A stretch of 64,000 nucleotides of DNA, taken from assembly GCF_900046455.1 (NCBI RefSeq), contig NZ_FCOT01000012.1:372001-436000 (forward strand). Direction: 5' to 3'. The notes beneath the pieces are model-generated. The model saw only the letters and a program-made list of their open reading frames with translations, was not told the DNA's origin and searched no databases. The position numbers and the translations under genes were made by a program. Positions 8,505 to 16,611 of this stretch are shown here, one piece after another. This stretch comes from Cellulomonas timonensis. Its GTDB lineage: Bacteria; Actinomycetota; Actinomycetes; Actinomycetales; Cellulomonadaceae. Within the stretch, counting starts at the first letter, position 1. Each line of letters begins with the position of its first letter.

Positions 8505-9644
8505 TCATGCCGCGACCGCCCGTCGGCGGCGGCCACGGCGCTCCGGGGCGTCGGGCAGCTCGGGCGCGACGCCCGGCACCCGGTGCTTGCCTGTCGCGGC
8601 GCCACGGCGGCGCAGTGTCATGACGAAGGCCAGCACACGGGCGACGGCGGTGAACAGGTACTCGGGGACCTCCTCGCCCAGCTCGCAGGCGCCGTGCAGC
8701 GCGCGGGCCAGTGGGATGTCCTCGACCATGGGGACGTGCTGGGCAACGGCCTCCTCGCGGATGCGTGTGGCCACGGCGCCGGCGCCCTTGGCCACCACGC
8801 GCGGCGCCCCCGAGCCCGGCTTGTAGACGAGCGCGACGGCCACGTGCGTGGGGTTGACCAGGACGACGTCCGCATCGGCCACCGCGGCCATCATGCGGTT
8901 GCGGCTCATGGCCATCTGCTTGGACCGGATCGCGCCCTTGAGCATCGGGTCGCCCTCGGTGCGCTTGTGCTCGTCCTTGACCTCGCGCATGGTCATGCGG
9001 GTCTTCTTCCGGTTGCGGCGCATGACCACCGCGACGTCGGCCACGGCGAGCAGCACGCCCGCGACGATCCCCAGCCGCAGCAGCATCGTGGCGCCGGAGG
9101 ACGCCGCGCCGATGAGCTGCGCGAGGGTCAGGCGGCCCGAGCCCATCAGCAGCGGCACCAGCGACTGGACGCCCAGGTACAGCGCCCCGGCCACGACACC
9201 CGTCTTGAGCAGCGTCTTGGCCCCCTGCCACCAGGTCTGGCCGCTGAACAGGCGCTTGATCCCGGCGAACACGTTGAGCTGCTTGACGTTGAGCTTGAGC
9301 TTCTTGAAGTGCACGCCGCCCTGGGCCGCGGCCACCGCCACGGTGACCAGCACGACCACGGCGAACATGGGCGCGAGGGTGGGCAGCAGCGAGCCGAAGC
9401 CCTGGTCGAGCACCGCCGTCACCGCGCCCTCGCGCGGATTCGAGGCGATGTCGCGGACGGCGGCGAGCTGCGACTTCGCGGCCTCGCCAGCAGCGCCGAT
9501 CACCGTCGGCAGCATGATCGCCGCCGCGCCGAGGCCGATCCAGGCGGAGAGGTCCTGCGAGCGCGCGAGCTCGCCCTTGCGGCGGACCTCCTTCATCCGC
9601 TGCGGGGTGGCCTTCTCGCTGCGCTCCTGGCCGTCGTTGCTCAT
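8505..9644 (-). CDS. flhB: Flagellar export switch protein FlhB
   Basis: FlhB switches export specificity from rod and hook proteins to filament proteins. The 379-residue product starts MSNDGQERSEKATPQRMKEV, matching the family, has four membrane segments (about 30-210), and a cytoplasmic domain with the autocleavage motif NPTH near residue 264. The C-terminus carries a basic tail rich in Arg. The ATG overlaps the fliR stop (ATGA). The reading frame is open far upstream into fliR, but the ATG at 9642-9644 is the only start that gives the family N-terminus. Confidence 0.97.
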   Translation of the reverse strand: MSNDGQERSEKATPQRMKEVRRKGELARSQDLSAWIGLGAAAIMLPTVIGAAGEAAKSQLAAVRDIASNPREGAVTAVLDQGFGSLLPTLAPMFAVVVLVTVAVAAAQGGVHFKKLKLNVKQLNVFAGIKRLFSGQTWWQGAKTLLKTGVVAGALYLGVQSLVPLLMGSGRLTLAQLIGAASSGATMLLRLGIVAGVLLAVADVAVVMRRNRKKTRMTMREVKDEHKRTEGDPMLKGAIRSKQMAMSRNRMMAAVADADVVLVNPTHVAVALVYKPGSGAPRVVAKGAGAVATRIREEAVAQHVPMVEDIPLARALHGACELGEEVPEYLFTAVARVLAFVMTLRRRGAATGKHRVPGVAPELPDAPERRGRRRRAVAA

Positions 9645-10423
9645 CGGACCACCCCCAGCAGAGCCTCGACAGCGGTGCCCAGCAGGCCGTCGATCACGCC
9701 GGGCATCGCGAGGTACGCGAACGTGGCGAAGGTGAGGGTCATCAAGATCTTCAGCGGGAAGCCCAGCGCGAACGCGTTCATCGCCGGGGAGACCCGGGTG
9801 AGCAGGCCGAGCCCGACGTCGGTGAGGAACAGGACCACGATGAGCGGGCCGGCGATCTGCAGGGCCGCCACGAACATCTGCCCGGTGCCGTCCACCAGCG
9901 TGCTGCCCAGCCGGCTGAGGTCCAGGGCCGCGCCGATCGGCAGCGCGTCGAAGGTGCGCGCCAGGCCCGCGATCAGCATCTGGTGGCCGTCCGAGGCGAA
10001 CAGGAGCACCACGGCGGTGAACTGGTACAGCCGGGCGAACTGCGCGCCGCTGGTCATGCTCATCGGGTCGAAGGCAGCGGCCATCTGGAAGCCGCCGAAC
10101 AGGTCGATGAACGTGCCGGCGCCCTGCACCGCGGCGAACACGAGCGCCACCAGGAAGCCCAAGGCGCCGCCGATCAGCACCTGCATGAACAGGGCCCCCA
10201 CGAAGCCCGCAGTGCTCAGCCCCGTGCCCAGCGTCCCGTCCGCCGGCTCCAGCCGCGGGCTCATCGCGAGCGCCAGGCCCACCGCCAGCATCGCCTTGAC
10301 CCGGCCCGGCACGGAGCTGTTCGCGAACGGCGGCGCGATGACCAGGAACGCGGCGACGCGCACGCCGGCCAGCATCACCAGCTCCACCATCGCCAGCGGC
10401 AACGTGACGGTCAGTGGGCCCAC
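9641..10423 (-). CDS. fliR: Flagellar export gate protein FliR
   Basis: FliR is part of the FliP-FliQ-FliR export channel. The 260-residue protein is hydrophobic with about six membrane segments and the motif LVMLAGVRVAAFLVIAPPF at the N-terminus, typical of FliR. It lies between fliQ (6 bases away) and flhB (4-base overlap). Confidence 0.95.
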   Translation of the reverse strand: MGPLTVTLPLAMVELVMLAGVRVAAFLVIAPPFANSSVPGRVKAMLAVGLALAMSPRLEPADGTLGTGLSTAGFVGALFMQVLIGGALGFLVALVFAAVQGAGTFIDLFGGFQMAAAFDPMSMTSGAQFARLYQFTAVVLLFASDGHQMLIAGLARTFDALPIGAALDLSRLGSTLVDGTGQMFVAALQIAGPLIVVLFLTDVGLGLLTRVSPAMNAFALGFPLKILMTLTFATFAYLAMPGVIDGLLGTAVEALLGVVR

Positions 10424-10428
10424 CGCGC

Positions 10429-10701
10429 TCAGCCGCCCAACAGCTGGGGGATGCGGCTGAACAGCTCATGCGTGAACGTGACGAGCTCGGAGATCATCCA
10501 GTGCCCCGAGACCAGTAGCGCCACAGCGGCGGCCACGGCCTTCGGCACGAAGCTGAGCGTGACCTCCTGGATCTGGGTCACCGACTGCAGCAGGGACACC
10601 ACGAAGCCGACCACCAGCGCCGTGACCAGCACGGGCGCGGCCAGCTTCGCCGCGAGGATCAGGGCGTCCAGGCCGATGTCCAGGACGGCATTGGTGTCCA
10701 C
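10429..10701 (-). CDS. fliQ: Flagellar export gate protein FliQ
   Basis: This 90-residue protein has two membrane helices (about 13-38 and 48-75) with the FliQ landmark GFVVSLLQSVTQIQEVTLSFVPK. The proposed GTG start gives MDTNAVLDIGLDALIL and lies 2 bases after the fliP stop codon. A TTG two codons upstream, overlapping that stop, is an alternative. Length fits the family (about 89). Confidence 0.93.
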   Translation of the reverse strand: MDTNAVLDIGLDALILAAKLAAPVLVTALVVGFVVSLLQSVTQIQEVTLSFVPKAVAAAVALLVSGHWMISELVTFTHELFSRIPQLLGG

Positions 10702-10703
10702 CG

Positions 10704-11564
10704 TCAACCACCGCCCGCATAGGAGCCGATCAGCGCGGTGAGGATCAGGCCCCACCCGTCGACGAGCACGAAGAGCAGCAGCTTGAAGGGCAGCGACACC
10801 ATGATCGGCGGCAGCATCATCATGCCCATCGACATCAGCGACGCGGAGACCACCAGGTCGATCACCAGGAACGGCACGAAGATGACGAAGCCGATGATGA
10901 ACGCGGCCCGCAGCTCGGAGAGCATGAACGCCGGGATCAGGGTGAGCATCGACACCGAGGCCGGGTCCTCGGGGTTGGGCTGGTCCGCGGCGCGGGTGAC
11001 CAGCGCCAGGTCCGCCTCGCGGGTGTGCGCCAGCATGAACTCGCGCAGCGGGTCCGATCCCACGTCCACGGCCTGGGAGAACGTCAACTCCCCCGCCAGG
11101 TAGGGCTGCACGCCCACGTCGTTGACGTCGCCGATCACCGGCGCCATCACGAACAGGCTGAGGAACAGCGCCAGGCCCGCGAGCACCTGGTTGGGCGGCA
11201 CACCCTGCAGGCCGAGGGCGTTGCGGGTCAGGGAAAGCACCACCAGGATCTTGGTGAAGCTGGTCATCATCAGCAGCAGCGACGGCGCCACGGACAGCAG
11301 CGTGATCGCGAGCAGCACCACGATGGAGCTGCTCGGGGTGCCGTTGACCCCGTTGACCGACACCGAGACGGTGTCCCCCGCGCCCGGATCGCCGGGCGCC
11401 GCGGGCGCCGTCGGGTCCAGGGGGTCCAGCGGGGCGGCGTGCGCGGAGCCGCCACCCACGACCAGCAGCACGACGACGAGCCCGGCGAGCAGCGCGGCGA
11501 GCGCGAGCACGCGCCCCAGGCCGCGCCGCGCGGGCGCCGTCGTCACCGTGGCCGTCGACGTCAT
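10704..11564 (-). CDS. fliP: Flagellar export gate protein FliP
   Basis: FliP is the core of the export channel. From the ATG that overlaps the fliO stop (ATGA) the protein has 286 residues: an N-terminal signal peptide (about 1-44, ending SAHAAP), a short acidic linker, then membrane segments with the FliP signature LLMMTSFTKILVVLSLTRNALG and the C-terminal PFKLLLFVLVDGW. An upstream in-frame extension of 15 codons is possible but would lie inside fliO. Confidence 0.96.
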   Translation of the reverse strand: MTSTATVTTAPARRGLGRVLALAALLAGLVVVLLVVGGGSAHAAPLDPLDPTAPAAPGDPGAGDTVSVSVNGVNGTPSSSIVVLLAITLLSVAPSLLLMMTSFTKILVVLSLTRNALGLQGVPPNQVLAGLALFLSLFVMAPVIGDVNDVGVQPYLAGELTFSQAVDVGSDPLREFMLAHTREADLALVTRAADQPNPEDPASVSMLTLIPAFMLSELRAAFIIGFVIFVPFLVIDLVVSASLMSMGMMMLPPIMVSLPFKLLLFVLVDGWGLILTALIGSYAGGG

Positions 11565-12169
11565 CGGCGCACCGTGCGGTCTTGGAGCACGTTGACGGCA
11601 CGGCGCCACGTCGCCGGCGAGAGGATCGACCCGTCGAGGGGGCCCTTCGCGACCAGATCGACCGCCGCCTGCTCGCCGACGGCGCGATCACCCGCGCCGG
11701 CACGGTCCGCCGAGGGCGCCGGCCTGCCCGCGTCGACCCGCGCCTGTGCGAGGACCGCGTCGATGTCCAGGTCGGGTCGCGGCGAGGAGGGCGAGGGCGG
11801 CGAGGGCACAGCGGCCAGCACCGGCGCCTGGCCCGCCCGGCGCGCGCCGAGCGGCCCCGACGCGGTGTCGGCCACGGCATGGCCGTGCGCGCTCACCAGA
11901 TGCGGCGCGGTGTCCGCCACCGGCGCCAGCTCGGTGAGCATCGTGACCTGCTGCTCGCCGTACCCGAGCAACAGCCGGCGGTTGCCCACGGCGAGCACGG
12001 CCACGCCCGAGTGCCGCCCGAAGACCTGGCGCGAGACGACCTGCATCTCCGGCGCGGTCAGCTTGCGCCGCCCCTGCGCGCCGCCGAGCTTGCGGCTGGC
12101 GAGCCAGATCAGCCCCACCACGCAGGCCAAGGCCAGGACGACGCGCAGCACCAGGACGGGCCCGTCCAT
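11561..12169 (-). CDS. fliO: Flagellar assembly protein FliO
   Basis: FliO helps assemble the FliP ring. The 202-residue protein has one membrane helix (about 5-24) and a small cytoplasmic FliO domain (VVSRQVFGRHSGVAVLAVGNRRLLLGYGEQQVT, about 44-80), followed by an Ala/Pro-rich tail. It overlaps fliN by one base (TGATG) and fliP by four. Confidence 0.88.
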   Translation of the reverse strand: MDGPVLVLRVVLALACVVGLIWLASRKLGGAQGRRKLTAPEMQVVSRQVFGRHSGVAVLAVGNRRLLLGYGEQQVTMLTELAPVADTAPHLVSAHGHAVADTASGPLGARRAGQAPVLAAVPSPPSPSSPRPDLDIDAVLAQARVDAGRPAPSADRAGAGDRAVGEQAAVDLVAKGPLDGSILSPATWRRAVNVLQDRTVRR

Positions 12170-12891
12170 CAGGCGAGGCCGTCCGAGCCCGCGACGATCT
12201 GCGTGATGCGGATGCCGTACTCCTCATCCACCACGACGACCTCGCCCCGCGCGATCAGGCGCCCGTTGACCATGACGTCCGCCGGGCTGCCGGCGGTGCG
12301 GTCCAGCTCGAGCACGGCGCCGGGGGTCAGCTCGAGCACCTGGCGCACCGGAAGCCGGGTGCGGCCCAGCTCGGCGGTGAGGGTCATCTCCACGTCGTAG
12401 AGCACGTGCAGGCCCGCGCGCTGCGTCGGGACGCCCGCCTCACGTGCGGGGACCGGCTCGGCGCGCACCCGCAGCGCGAACCAGGCGTGCGTGACGCCCT
12501 CATGTGTGAGGGCGAACAGATGCGCGTCGGAGGCCACGGCCTGGCTCGCGGGCGCCGTGGTCGCAGCGTCCAGCACCCCCGCGCCCAGCTCGGCGCAGGC
12601 CGCCTCGAGCGCCGGGCGCAGCGCGTCGGCCAGGGCGACCGGCGCCCCGGCGTCCGCGGCGGCGAGCAGCGCCTCCCGAACGGCGTCCTCGGCGATGATC
12701 ACCAGGTCGGCGCTCACCGACCCGACGAAGGACGCCACCACTGCGACGTCGTCCGGGCCGGGCCGCGCCCCGGCGGGCGCTGGTGTCGCGGTGAGCGGCG
12801 CCGTCGACGGCAGCAGTCGGGCCACCGCCGCCGCCGCGTCGAGCGCGGCGGCCGTGAGCGAGCCGGCGGTGAGCGGGAGGGCGGGGTTCAT
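12169..12891 (-). CDS. fliN: Flagellar switch protein FliN (FliN/FliY type)
   Basis: FliN forms the lower C-ring and takes part in torque switching. The 240-residue protein is much longer than a simple FliN. The C-terminal SpoA domain (about 160-238) is clear: LYDVEMTLTAELGRTRLPV, then GAVLELDR and VMVNGRLIARGEVVVVDEEYGIRI. The N-terminal 150 residues resemble the CheC-like half of FliY, but I do not see the paired E...N phosphatase motifs of CheC. The start overlaps the fliM stop by one base (TGATG). Confidence 0.92.
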   Translation of the reverse strand: MNPALPLTAGSLTAAALDAAAAVARLLPSTAPLTATPAPAGARPGPDDVAVVASFVGSVSADLVIIAEDAVREALLAAADAGAPVALADALRPALEAACAELGAGVLDAATTAPASQAVASDAHLFALTHEGVTHAWFALRVRAEPVPAREAGVPTQRAGLHVLYDVEMTLTAELGRTRLPVRQVLELTPGAVLELDRTAGSPADVMVNGRLIARGEVVVVDEEYGIRITQIVAGSDGLA

Positions 12892-13835
12892 CAGAGGTTC
12901 TCCTCGACGTCGACAACCATGCAGGCGAGCCGGGAACCGTTGTTCCCGGCGGCGGCTCGGGCGAGCACAACCCCGTCGACGACCACGTCCAGCGGCCGTG
13001 ACGAGGGGTGGTTCAAGGGCAGGACGTCGCCCACCGCCAGGCTCATGACCTGCGGGGGGCGCACCGACATCGGCGTGAAGCGCACCGCCACGTCCACGGG
13101 CACGTGCTGGACGGCCAGCTCGAGGTCCTCCACGGCGATCGCCTGCGCGCGCCTGTCGTCCGCGGAGCGCGAGTCCGCGCCCTCCCCGCTCAGCAGCGCC
13201 GCCAGCAGCAGGTCCGCGGGGAACATCAACGTCGCGTGGTCCTCGCGTTGGCCGGAGCGCAACGTGAACGAGGCCTGGAGCACCGGGTCGGTGGCGCCGA
13301 CGGCCTGCACGAACTGGGGGTTGTACTGCACCGACCGCACGGTGACGTGCAGCGGCAGCAGGCCGGCGAACGCGTAGCCGAGGTCGCCGAGCGCGAGCTG
13401 CAGCAGCTCGCGCACCAGCACCATCTCGATCTCGGTGAGCTCGCGCCCCTCCCGCTCGTCGCCCTTGCCGGCGCCGCCCAGCAGGTAGTCGATCCACACC
13501 ATGAAGGCGCCCACGGGGATCTGCACCACTGCCGTCTGGCGGGACTGCTCGACACCGCACAGCACCATCGCGGTGGTGGACGGGAGGGCCCGCACGTACT
13601 CGTCGTAGGAGCACAGCGTCAGCTCGTCGAAGGTGACCTGGGCGCTCACGCGCAGCCGGGCGCTGAGCTGGTTGCCCCACTGGCGGGCGAACGTCTCGAA
13701 CGCCATCTCCAGGACGCGGCCGTGCTCACGCGCCATGGTCATGGGCCGCCGGAAGTCGTAGGGCTCCGGCTCCTGCAGTCGAGCGCGCCGCGTCGCGGTG
13801 CGAGCGGGAGCGTGCACGGTCTCGTCAACGGTCAC
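12891..13835 (-). CDS. fliM: Flagellar motor switch protein FliM
   Basis: FliM links the C-ring to CheY-P. The 314-residue protein contains EPYDFRRPMTMAREHGRVLEM, the family start of the middle domain, the GGxG motif (YLLGGAGKG), and a C-terminal SpoA domain (NHPSSRPLDVVVDGVVLARA). The usual N-terminal CheY-binding peptide (LSQDEIDALL) is not recognisable. The GTG start at 13833-13835 is only about 8 bases downstream of the -10 element of a flagellar-type promoter, so the mRNA may be leaderless. A downstream GTG at codon 7 is an alternative start. Confidence 0.93.
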   Translation of the reverse strand: MTVDETVHAPARTATRRARLQEPEPYDFRRPMTMAREHGRVLEMAFETFARQWGNQLSARLRVSAQVTFDELTLCSYDEYVRALPSTTAMVLCGVEQSRQTAVVQIPVGAFMVWIDYLLGGAGKGDEREGRELTEIEMVLVRELLQLALGDLGYAFAGLLPLHVTVRSVQYNPQFVQAVGATDPVLQASFTLRSGQREDHATLMFPADLLLAALLSGEGADSRSADDRRAQAIAVEDLELAVQHVPVDVAVRFTPMSVRPPQVMSLAVGDVLPLNHPSSRPLDVVVDGVVLARAAAGNNGSRLACMVVDVEENL

Positions 13836-13842
13836 GCACGAC

Positions 13843-13869
13843 TCATCGGCGGACGGCGCGCATTCATGA
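13843..13869 (-). promoter_or_regulatory. Flagellar (sigma28-type) promoter of the fliM operon
   Basis: Minus strand TCAT (13866-13869), 15 bases, G, then CCGATGA (13843-13849). The -10 ends 7 bases before the fliM GTG codon, implying a leader of 0-4 bases. Confidence 0.72.
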
Positions 13870-13898
13870 GCAAGCGACGCGCGCGGATTCTCCGGCCT

Positions 13899-13952
13899 GG
13901 CCCGTCATGGGCCGTCTGATGGGCGGAGCGGTATGGCGCCCTCCATGGCGCC
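13899..13952 (-). terminator. Two hairpins between fliL and fliM
   Basis: Two perfect inverted repeats follow the fliL stop: GGCGCC with a six-base loop (13935-13952) and GGCCC/GGGCC with a five-base loop (13899-13913). They could end or attenuate the flbD-motAB-fliL transcript before the fliM promoter. There is no U-tract. Confidence 0.4.
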
Positions 13953-13979
13953 CCGACTTCACCGGCTGTCTGCCGGGTC

Positions 13980-14498
13980 CTACTGGGTGACGTAGTTCGT
14001 CAGGTAGACGTCCATCACCTCGCCCTCGTAGACCTCGGCGAGCTGCTCCGCGAGCTCCGCCTTGAGGGCGTCCCGGGTGGCCGGGTCGGAGACCTCCTCC
14101 ATGGTGCGGCCGGAGAACAGGGCGATCGCCACGTCCACCGCCTTCGATGGGTCGGGCGCCTCGGTCACGTCGGTGGTGAGCTGCAGGCCCAGCCCCAGGC
14201 GCAGGTAGTGGCCCCCGGCCAGGTTGAGGCTCACCGGCTCCACCGCCAGCACCTCGCCCGGCACGGGCGCGGGCGGCGCGGACGGCGACGCGGACGCGCC
14301 CTTGTCGAACACCCCGCCCAGGTACGCGCCGGCTGCGCCGAGAACCAGCAACAGCACCACGGCGCCGATGACCAGCAGCTTGCGCCTGCCGCCGCCCTTC
14401 TTCGCGACCGGCTCGTCGGCGGCCTTCAGTGCGGCGCCAGGCTGGGCGTTCTTCGCCCCGATCTTGCCGCCGGAGATGACTCGTTGCTCGATGGGCAT
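13980..14498 (-). CDS. fliL: Flagellar basal body-associated protein FliL
   Basis: FliL supports stator function around the motor. The 172-residue protein has a basic N-terminus, one membrane helix (about 38-60), a short Ser/Ala/Pro linker and a C-terminal periplasmic-type domain (EVLAVEPVSLNLAGGHYLRLGLGLQ) with the family ending YEGEVMDVYLTNYVTQ. It follows motB by 5 bases. Confidence 0.93.
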   Translation of the reverse strand: MPIEQRVISGGKIGAKNAQPGAALKAADEPVAKKGGGRRKLLVIGAVVLLLVLGAAGAYLGGVFDKGASASPSAPPAPVPGEVLAVEPVSLNLAGGHYLRLGLGLQLTTDVTEAPDPSKAVDVAIALFSGRTMEEVSDPATRDALKAELAEQLAEVYEGEVMDVYLTNYVTQ

Positions 14499-14503
14499 GG
14501 GAT

Positions 14504-15403
14504 CTACCCCTCCGTCCCGGTCAGGGTGGGCACCAGCGCGCGCACGGCCTCCGGCGCGCTGCTGAGGATGACGAGGTCGACCCGGCGGTTCGCGACGATG
14601 GCGTCCTCGCCGACGCCGTCGATGAGTGGGCGGGCGTCGCCGAAGCCGACGGCCATGATCCGCTGGGCCTGCACGCCGTCCACCTCGACGAGGTGCCGCA
14701 GCACCTGCGTGGCCCGGTCGGACGACAGCTCCCAGTTGGTCGGGTACCGCCCCGACACCGGGATGTTGTTGGCATGCCCCTCCACCGAGATCAACTCGGC
14801 GAGGCCCACGAGAGTCGGCCCGGACACGTCGAGCACCTGCCGCGCGGTGGGCGTCAGCTCGGCGCTCGCCGCCGCGAAGAACACGTCGTCGGCCACCAGG
14901 CCCAGCACGAGCCCGCGCTCGTTGATGCGGAACCGCACCGCGTCGCTCAGCCCGTTCGCCTCCAGCAACGCCGTGAGCTGGGCCCGCACCCCCTCGAGGT
15001 GCGCGGCCTCACGGCGCGCCGCCTCCAGCACCGCGGGATCGACCGTCTCCCCCGGGACGGAGGACGGGTTGGAGCCCTGCGTGCCGAGGCCCGCGTCCGC
15101 GTCCACCATCCCGCCGGTGCTCGACGCCGGAGCGGTCTCCGGCACGATGCTGGCCCCGTCGAGCGTGCCCGTGCTGCCGTCCAGCACTGAGGGAGCGGCG
15201 TTCGTGTTGAAGCCGGCGGAGAGCGAGTCGCGCAACGCGACGTACTTCTGCTGGTCGACCTGGCTGATCGCGAACAGCACGATGAACAGCGCCATCAGCA
15301 CCGTGATCATGTCCGAGTAGCTGACCAGCCAGCGCTCGTGGTTGACGTGCTCCTCGTCGTGCTGCACGCGACGACGGCCGCCGCGTCCGCGCCCGGAGCT
15401 CAC
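14504..15403 (-). CDS. motB: Flagellar motor stator protein MotB
   Basis: MotB anchors the stator to peptidoglycan and carries the ion-binding aspartate. The GTG start (overlapping the motA stop as GTGA) gives 299 residues. The membrane helix at about 28-48 has the ion-binding Asp31 in VSYSDMITVLMALFIVLFAIS. The C-terminal OmpA-like domain has VEGHANNIPVSGRYPTNWEL and SSDRATQVLRHL; the usual HTDN is HANN here. The reading frame is open far upstream, but only this start gives a normal MotB. Confidence 0.95.
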   Translation of the reverse strand: MSSGRGRGGRRRVQHDEEHVNHERWLVSYSDMITVLMALFIVLFAISQVDQQKYVALRDSLSAGFNTNAAPSVLDGSTGTLDGASIVPETAPASSTGGMVDADAGLGTQGSNPSSVPGETVDPAVLEAARREAAHLEGVRAQLTALLEANGLSDAVRFRINERGLVLGLVADDVFFAAASAELTPTARQVLDVSGPTLVGLAELISVEGHANNIPVSGRYPTNWELSSDRATQVLRHLVEVDGVQAQRIMAVGFGDARPLIDGVGEDAIVANRRVDLVILSSAPEAVRALVPTLTGTEG

Positions 15404-16167
15404 GCCGCTGCCTTCGCGGCGGACGCCGCCGGGACCAGGCTGCGCAGGCGCTCGCCCACCAGGCGCGGGTTCGCTCCGGCCTGCACCGCGAGCAGCCCTT
15501 CGAGGGTGACCTCCATCTGCAGGCACTCCAGGTCGGAGATGCGCCGGATGCGCACGCCGATCGGCAGCCACACCGCGTTCGCGGAGAGGATGCCCCAGAG
15601 CGTCGCCACGAAGGCCGCCGCGATCGAGTGTCCCAGCGAGGCCGGGTCGGCCAGGTTCTCGAGCACGTGCACCAGCGAGATGACCGTGCCGATGATGCCG
15701 ATGGTGGGCGCGTAGCCGCCCATGTCCTGGAAGTACTTGGAGTGCACGCGGTCCTGGGTGCGCTTCGTGGCGATCCGGTCCTCGAGGATGATGCGCAGGT
15801 CCTCCGGGTCGGTGCCGTCGATCGCGGCCTGCAGCCCGGAGCGCAGGTACTCGTCGTCGATGTCCTTCGCGGCGTCCTCCAGGGCCAGCAGGCCCTCGCG
15901 GCGCGCCCGGTCGGCGAGGTCCACGACGGTGTCGACCATCGCGCCCGGGTCCGGCGCCTTGCTGAGGAACGCGCGCGGCACTGCCGCGTACGACGCGATG
16001 ACGTCCTTGACGGTGTGGCCGGCGATGCCGACGCCGATGGTGCCGAGCCACACCAGCATCAGCGGGGCGGGCAGGAAGATGGACATCGGGTCCGCGCCCT
16101 CGATGAGGAGCGCGCCGAAGATGGCGCCGAAGGCGACGACGATCCCGATGAAGCCGGCGGGGTCCAT
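15400..16167 (-). CDS. motA: Flagellar motor stator protein MotA
   Basis: MotA forms the ring of the stator ion channel. The 255-residue protein has four membrane helices, two at the N-terminus (about 5-25 and 30-50) and two near 150-205, with a cytoplasmic loop between. Family landmarks include GFIGIVVAFGAIFGALLIEG and GGYAPTIGIIGTVISLVHVL. It is coupled to flbD upstream (TGATG) and motB downstream (GTGA). Confidence 0.95.
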   Translation of the reverse strand: MDPAGFIGIVVAFGAIFGALLIEGADPMSIFLPAPLMLVWLGTIGVGIAGHTVKDVIASYAAVPRAFLSKAPDPGAMVDTVVDLADRARREGLLALEDAAKDIDDEYLRSGLQAAIDGTDPEDLRIILEDRIATKRTQDRVHSKYFQDMGGYAPTIGIIGTVISLVHVLENLADPASLGHSIAAAFVATLWGILSANAVWLPIGVRIRRISDLECLQMEVTLEGLLAVQAGANPRLVGERLRSLVPAASAAKAAA

Positions 16168-16463
16168 CAGCGACTCCTGGGTCGAAGGGGCACCGGCCGC
16201 GCGAGGGGCGCGTCGTCCTGGGACTCGTCATCCCGGACCAGCTCGACCGTCGGCTTGGGCGCGGTCTGGATCTCTTGCGCGCGTGCCAGCAACTGGGCGC
16301 GGTGCTCGTGGACCAAGGCGATGACCTCCGTCATCGACTCCTCCACGATGTACTTGGACCCGTCGATGAGCGTGAGGATGGTGTCGGGCGCGCTGTCGAT
16401 GCGTTGGAGCAGGTCGGGGTTCACCCCGAACTGGTGCCCGTTGAGGCGCGTCACGACGATCAC
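16167..16463 (-). CDS. flbD: FlbD family flagellar protein
   Basis: This 98-residue protein is the short FlbD/SwrD type that promotes stator function in Gram-positive flagella, not the Caulobacter regulator of the same name. Residues 1-60 match the family: IVVTRLNGHQFGVNPDLLQRIDS, then DTILTLIDGSKYIVEESM. A charged tail of about 35 residues follows. The start is GTG; the frame is open for 75 codons upstream, but the conserved N-terminus begins here and a GGGA lies ahead. It is the first gene of the flbD-motA-motB-fliL unit and has its own promoter. Confidence 0.92.
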   Translation of the reverse strand: MIVVTRLNGHQFGVNPDLLQRIDSAPDTILTLIDGSKYIVEESMTEVIALVHEHRAQLLARAQEIQTAPKPTVELVRDDESQDDAPLARPVPLRPRSR

Positions 16464-16519
16464 AGCGGTTCCGTCCCTGGTCCTGGCCGACGAGCCCATC
16501 CGTGGGCCCCGTGCTGTTC

Positions 16520-16546
16520 TGATCGGCCGCTGGGCGGCCGGTATGA
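16520..16546 (-). promoter_or_regulatory. Flagellar (sigma28-type) promoter of flbD-motAB-fliL
   Basis: Minus strand TCAT (16543-16546), 15 bases, G, then CCGATCA (16520-16526). The leader would be about 50 bases. Confidence 0.7.
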
Positions 16547-16561
16547 GGCTTCCCGCGGATG

Positions 16562-16593
16562 ACCGGGCCGACGTGGATGTCACACGGCCCGGT
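16562..16593 (-). terminator. Terminator-like hairpin after flgE
   Basis: Perfect 9-base stem ACCGGGCCG / CGGCCCGGT with a 14-base loop, about 20 bases after the flgE stop and upstream of the flbD promoter. It probably ends the flgB-to-flgE transcript. Confidence 0.55.
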
Positions 16594-16611
16594 CCTCCGA
16601 CGGGTGGCGCG

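Noticed and set aside
8505..10469. A 654-residue fusion ahead of FlhB
   Set aside because: The first 275 codons are a shadow of fliR; FlhB begins at the ATG that overlaps the fliR stop.
10429..11880. A 483-residue protein ending in FliQ
   Set aside because: The N-terminal part is a shadow of fliP and fliO; only the last 90 codons form FliQ.
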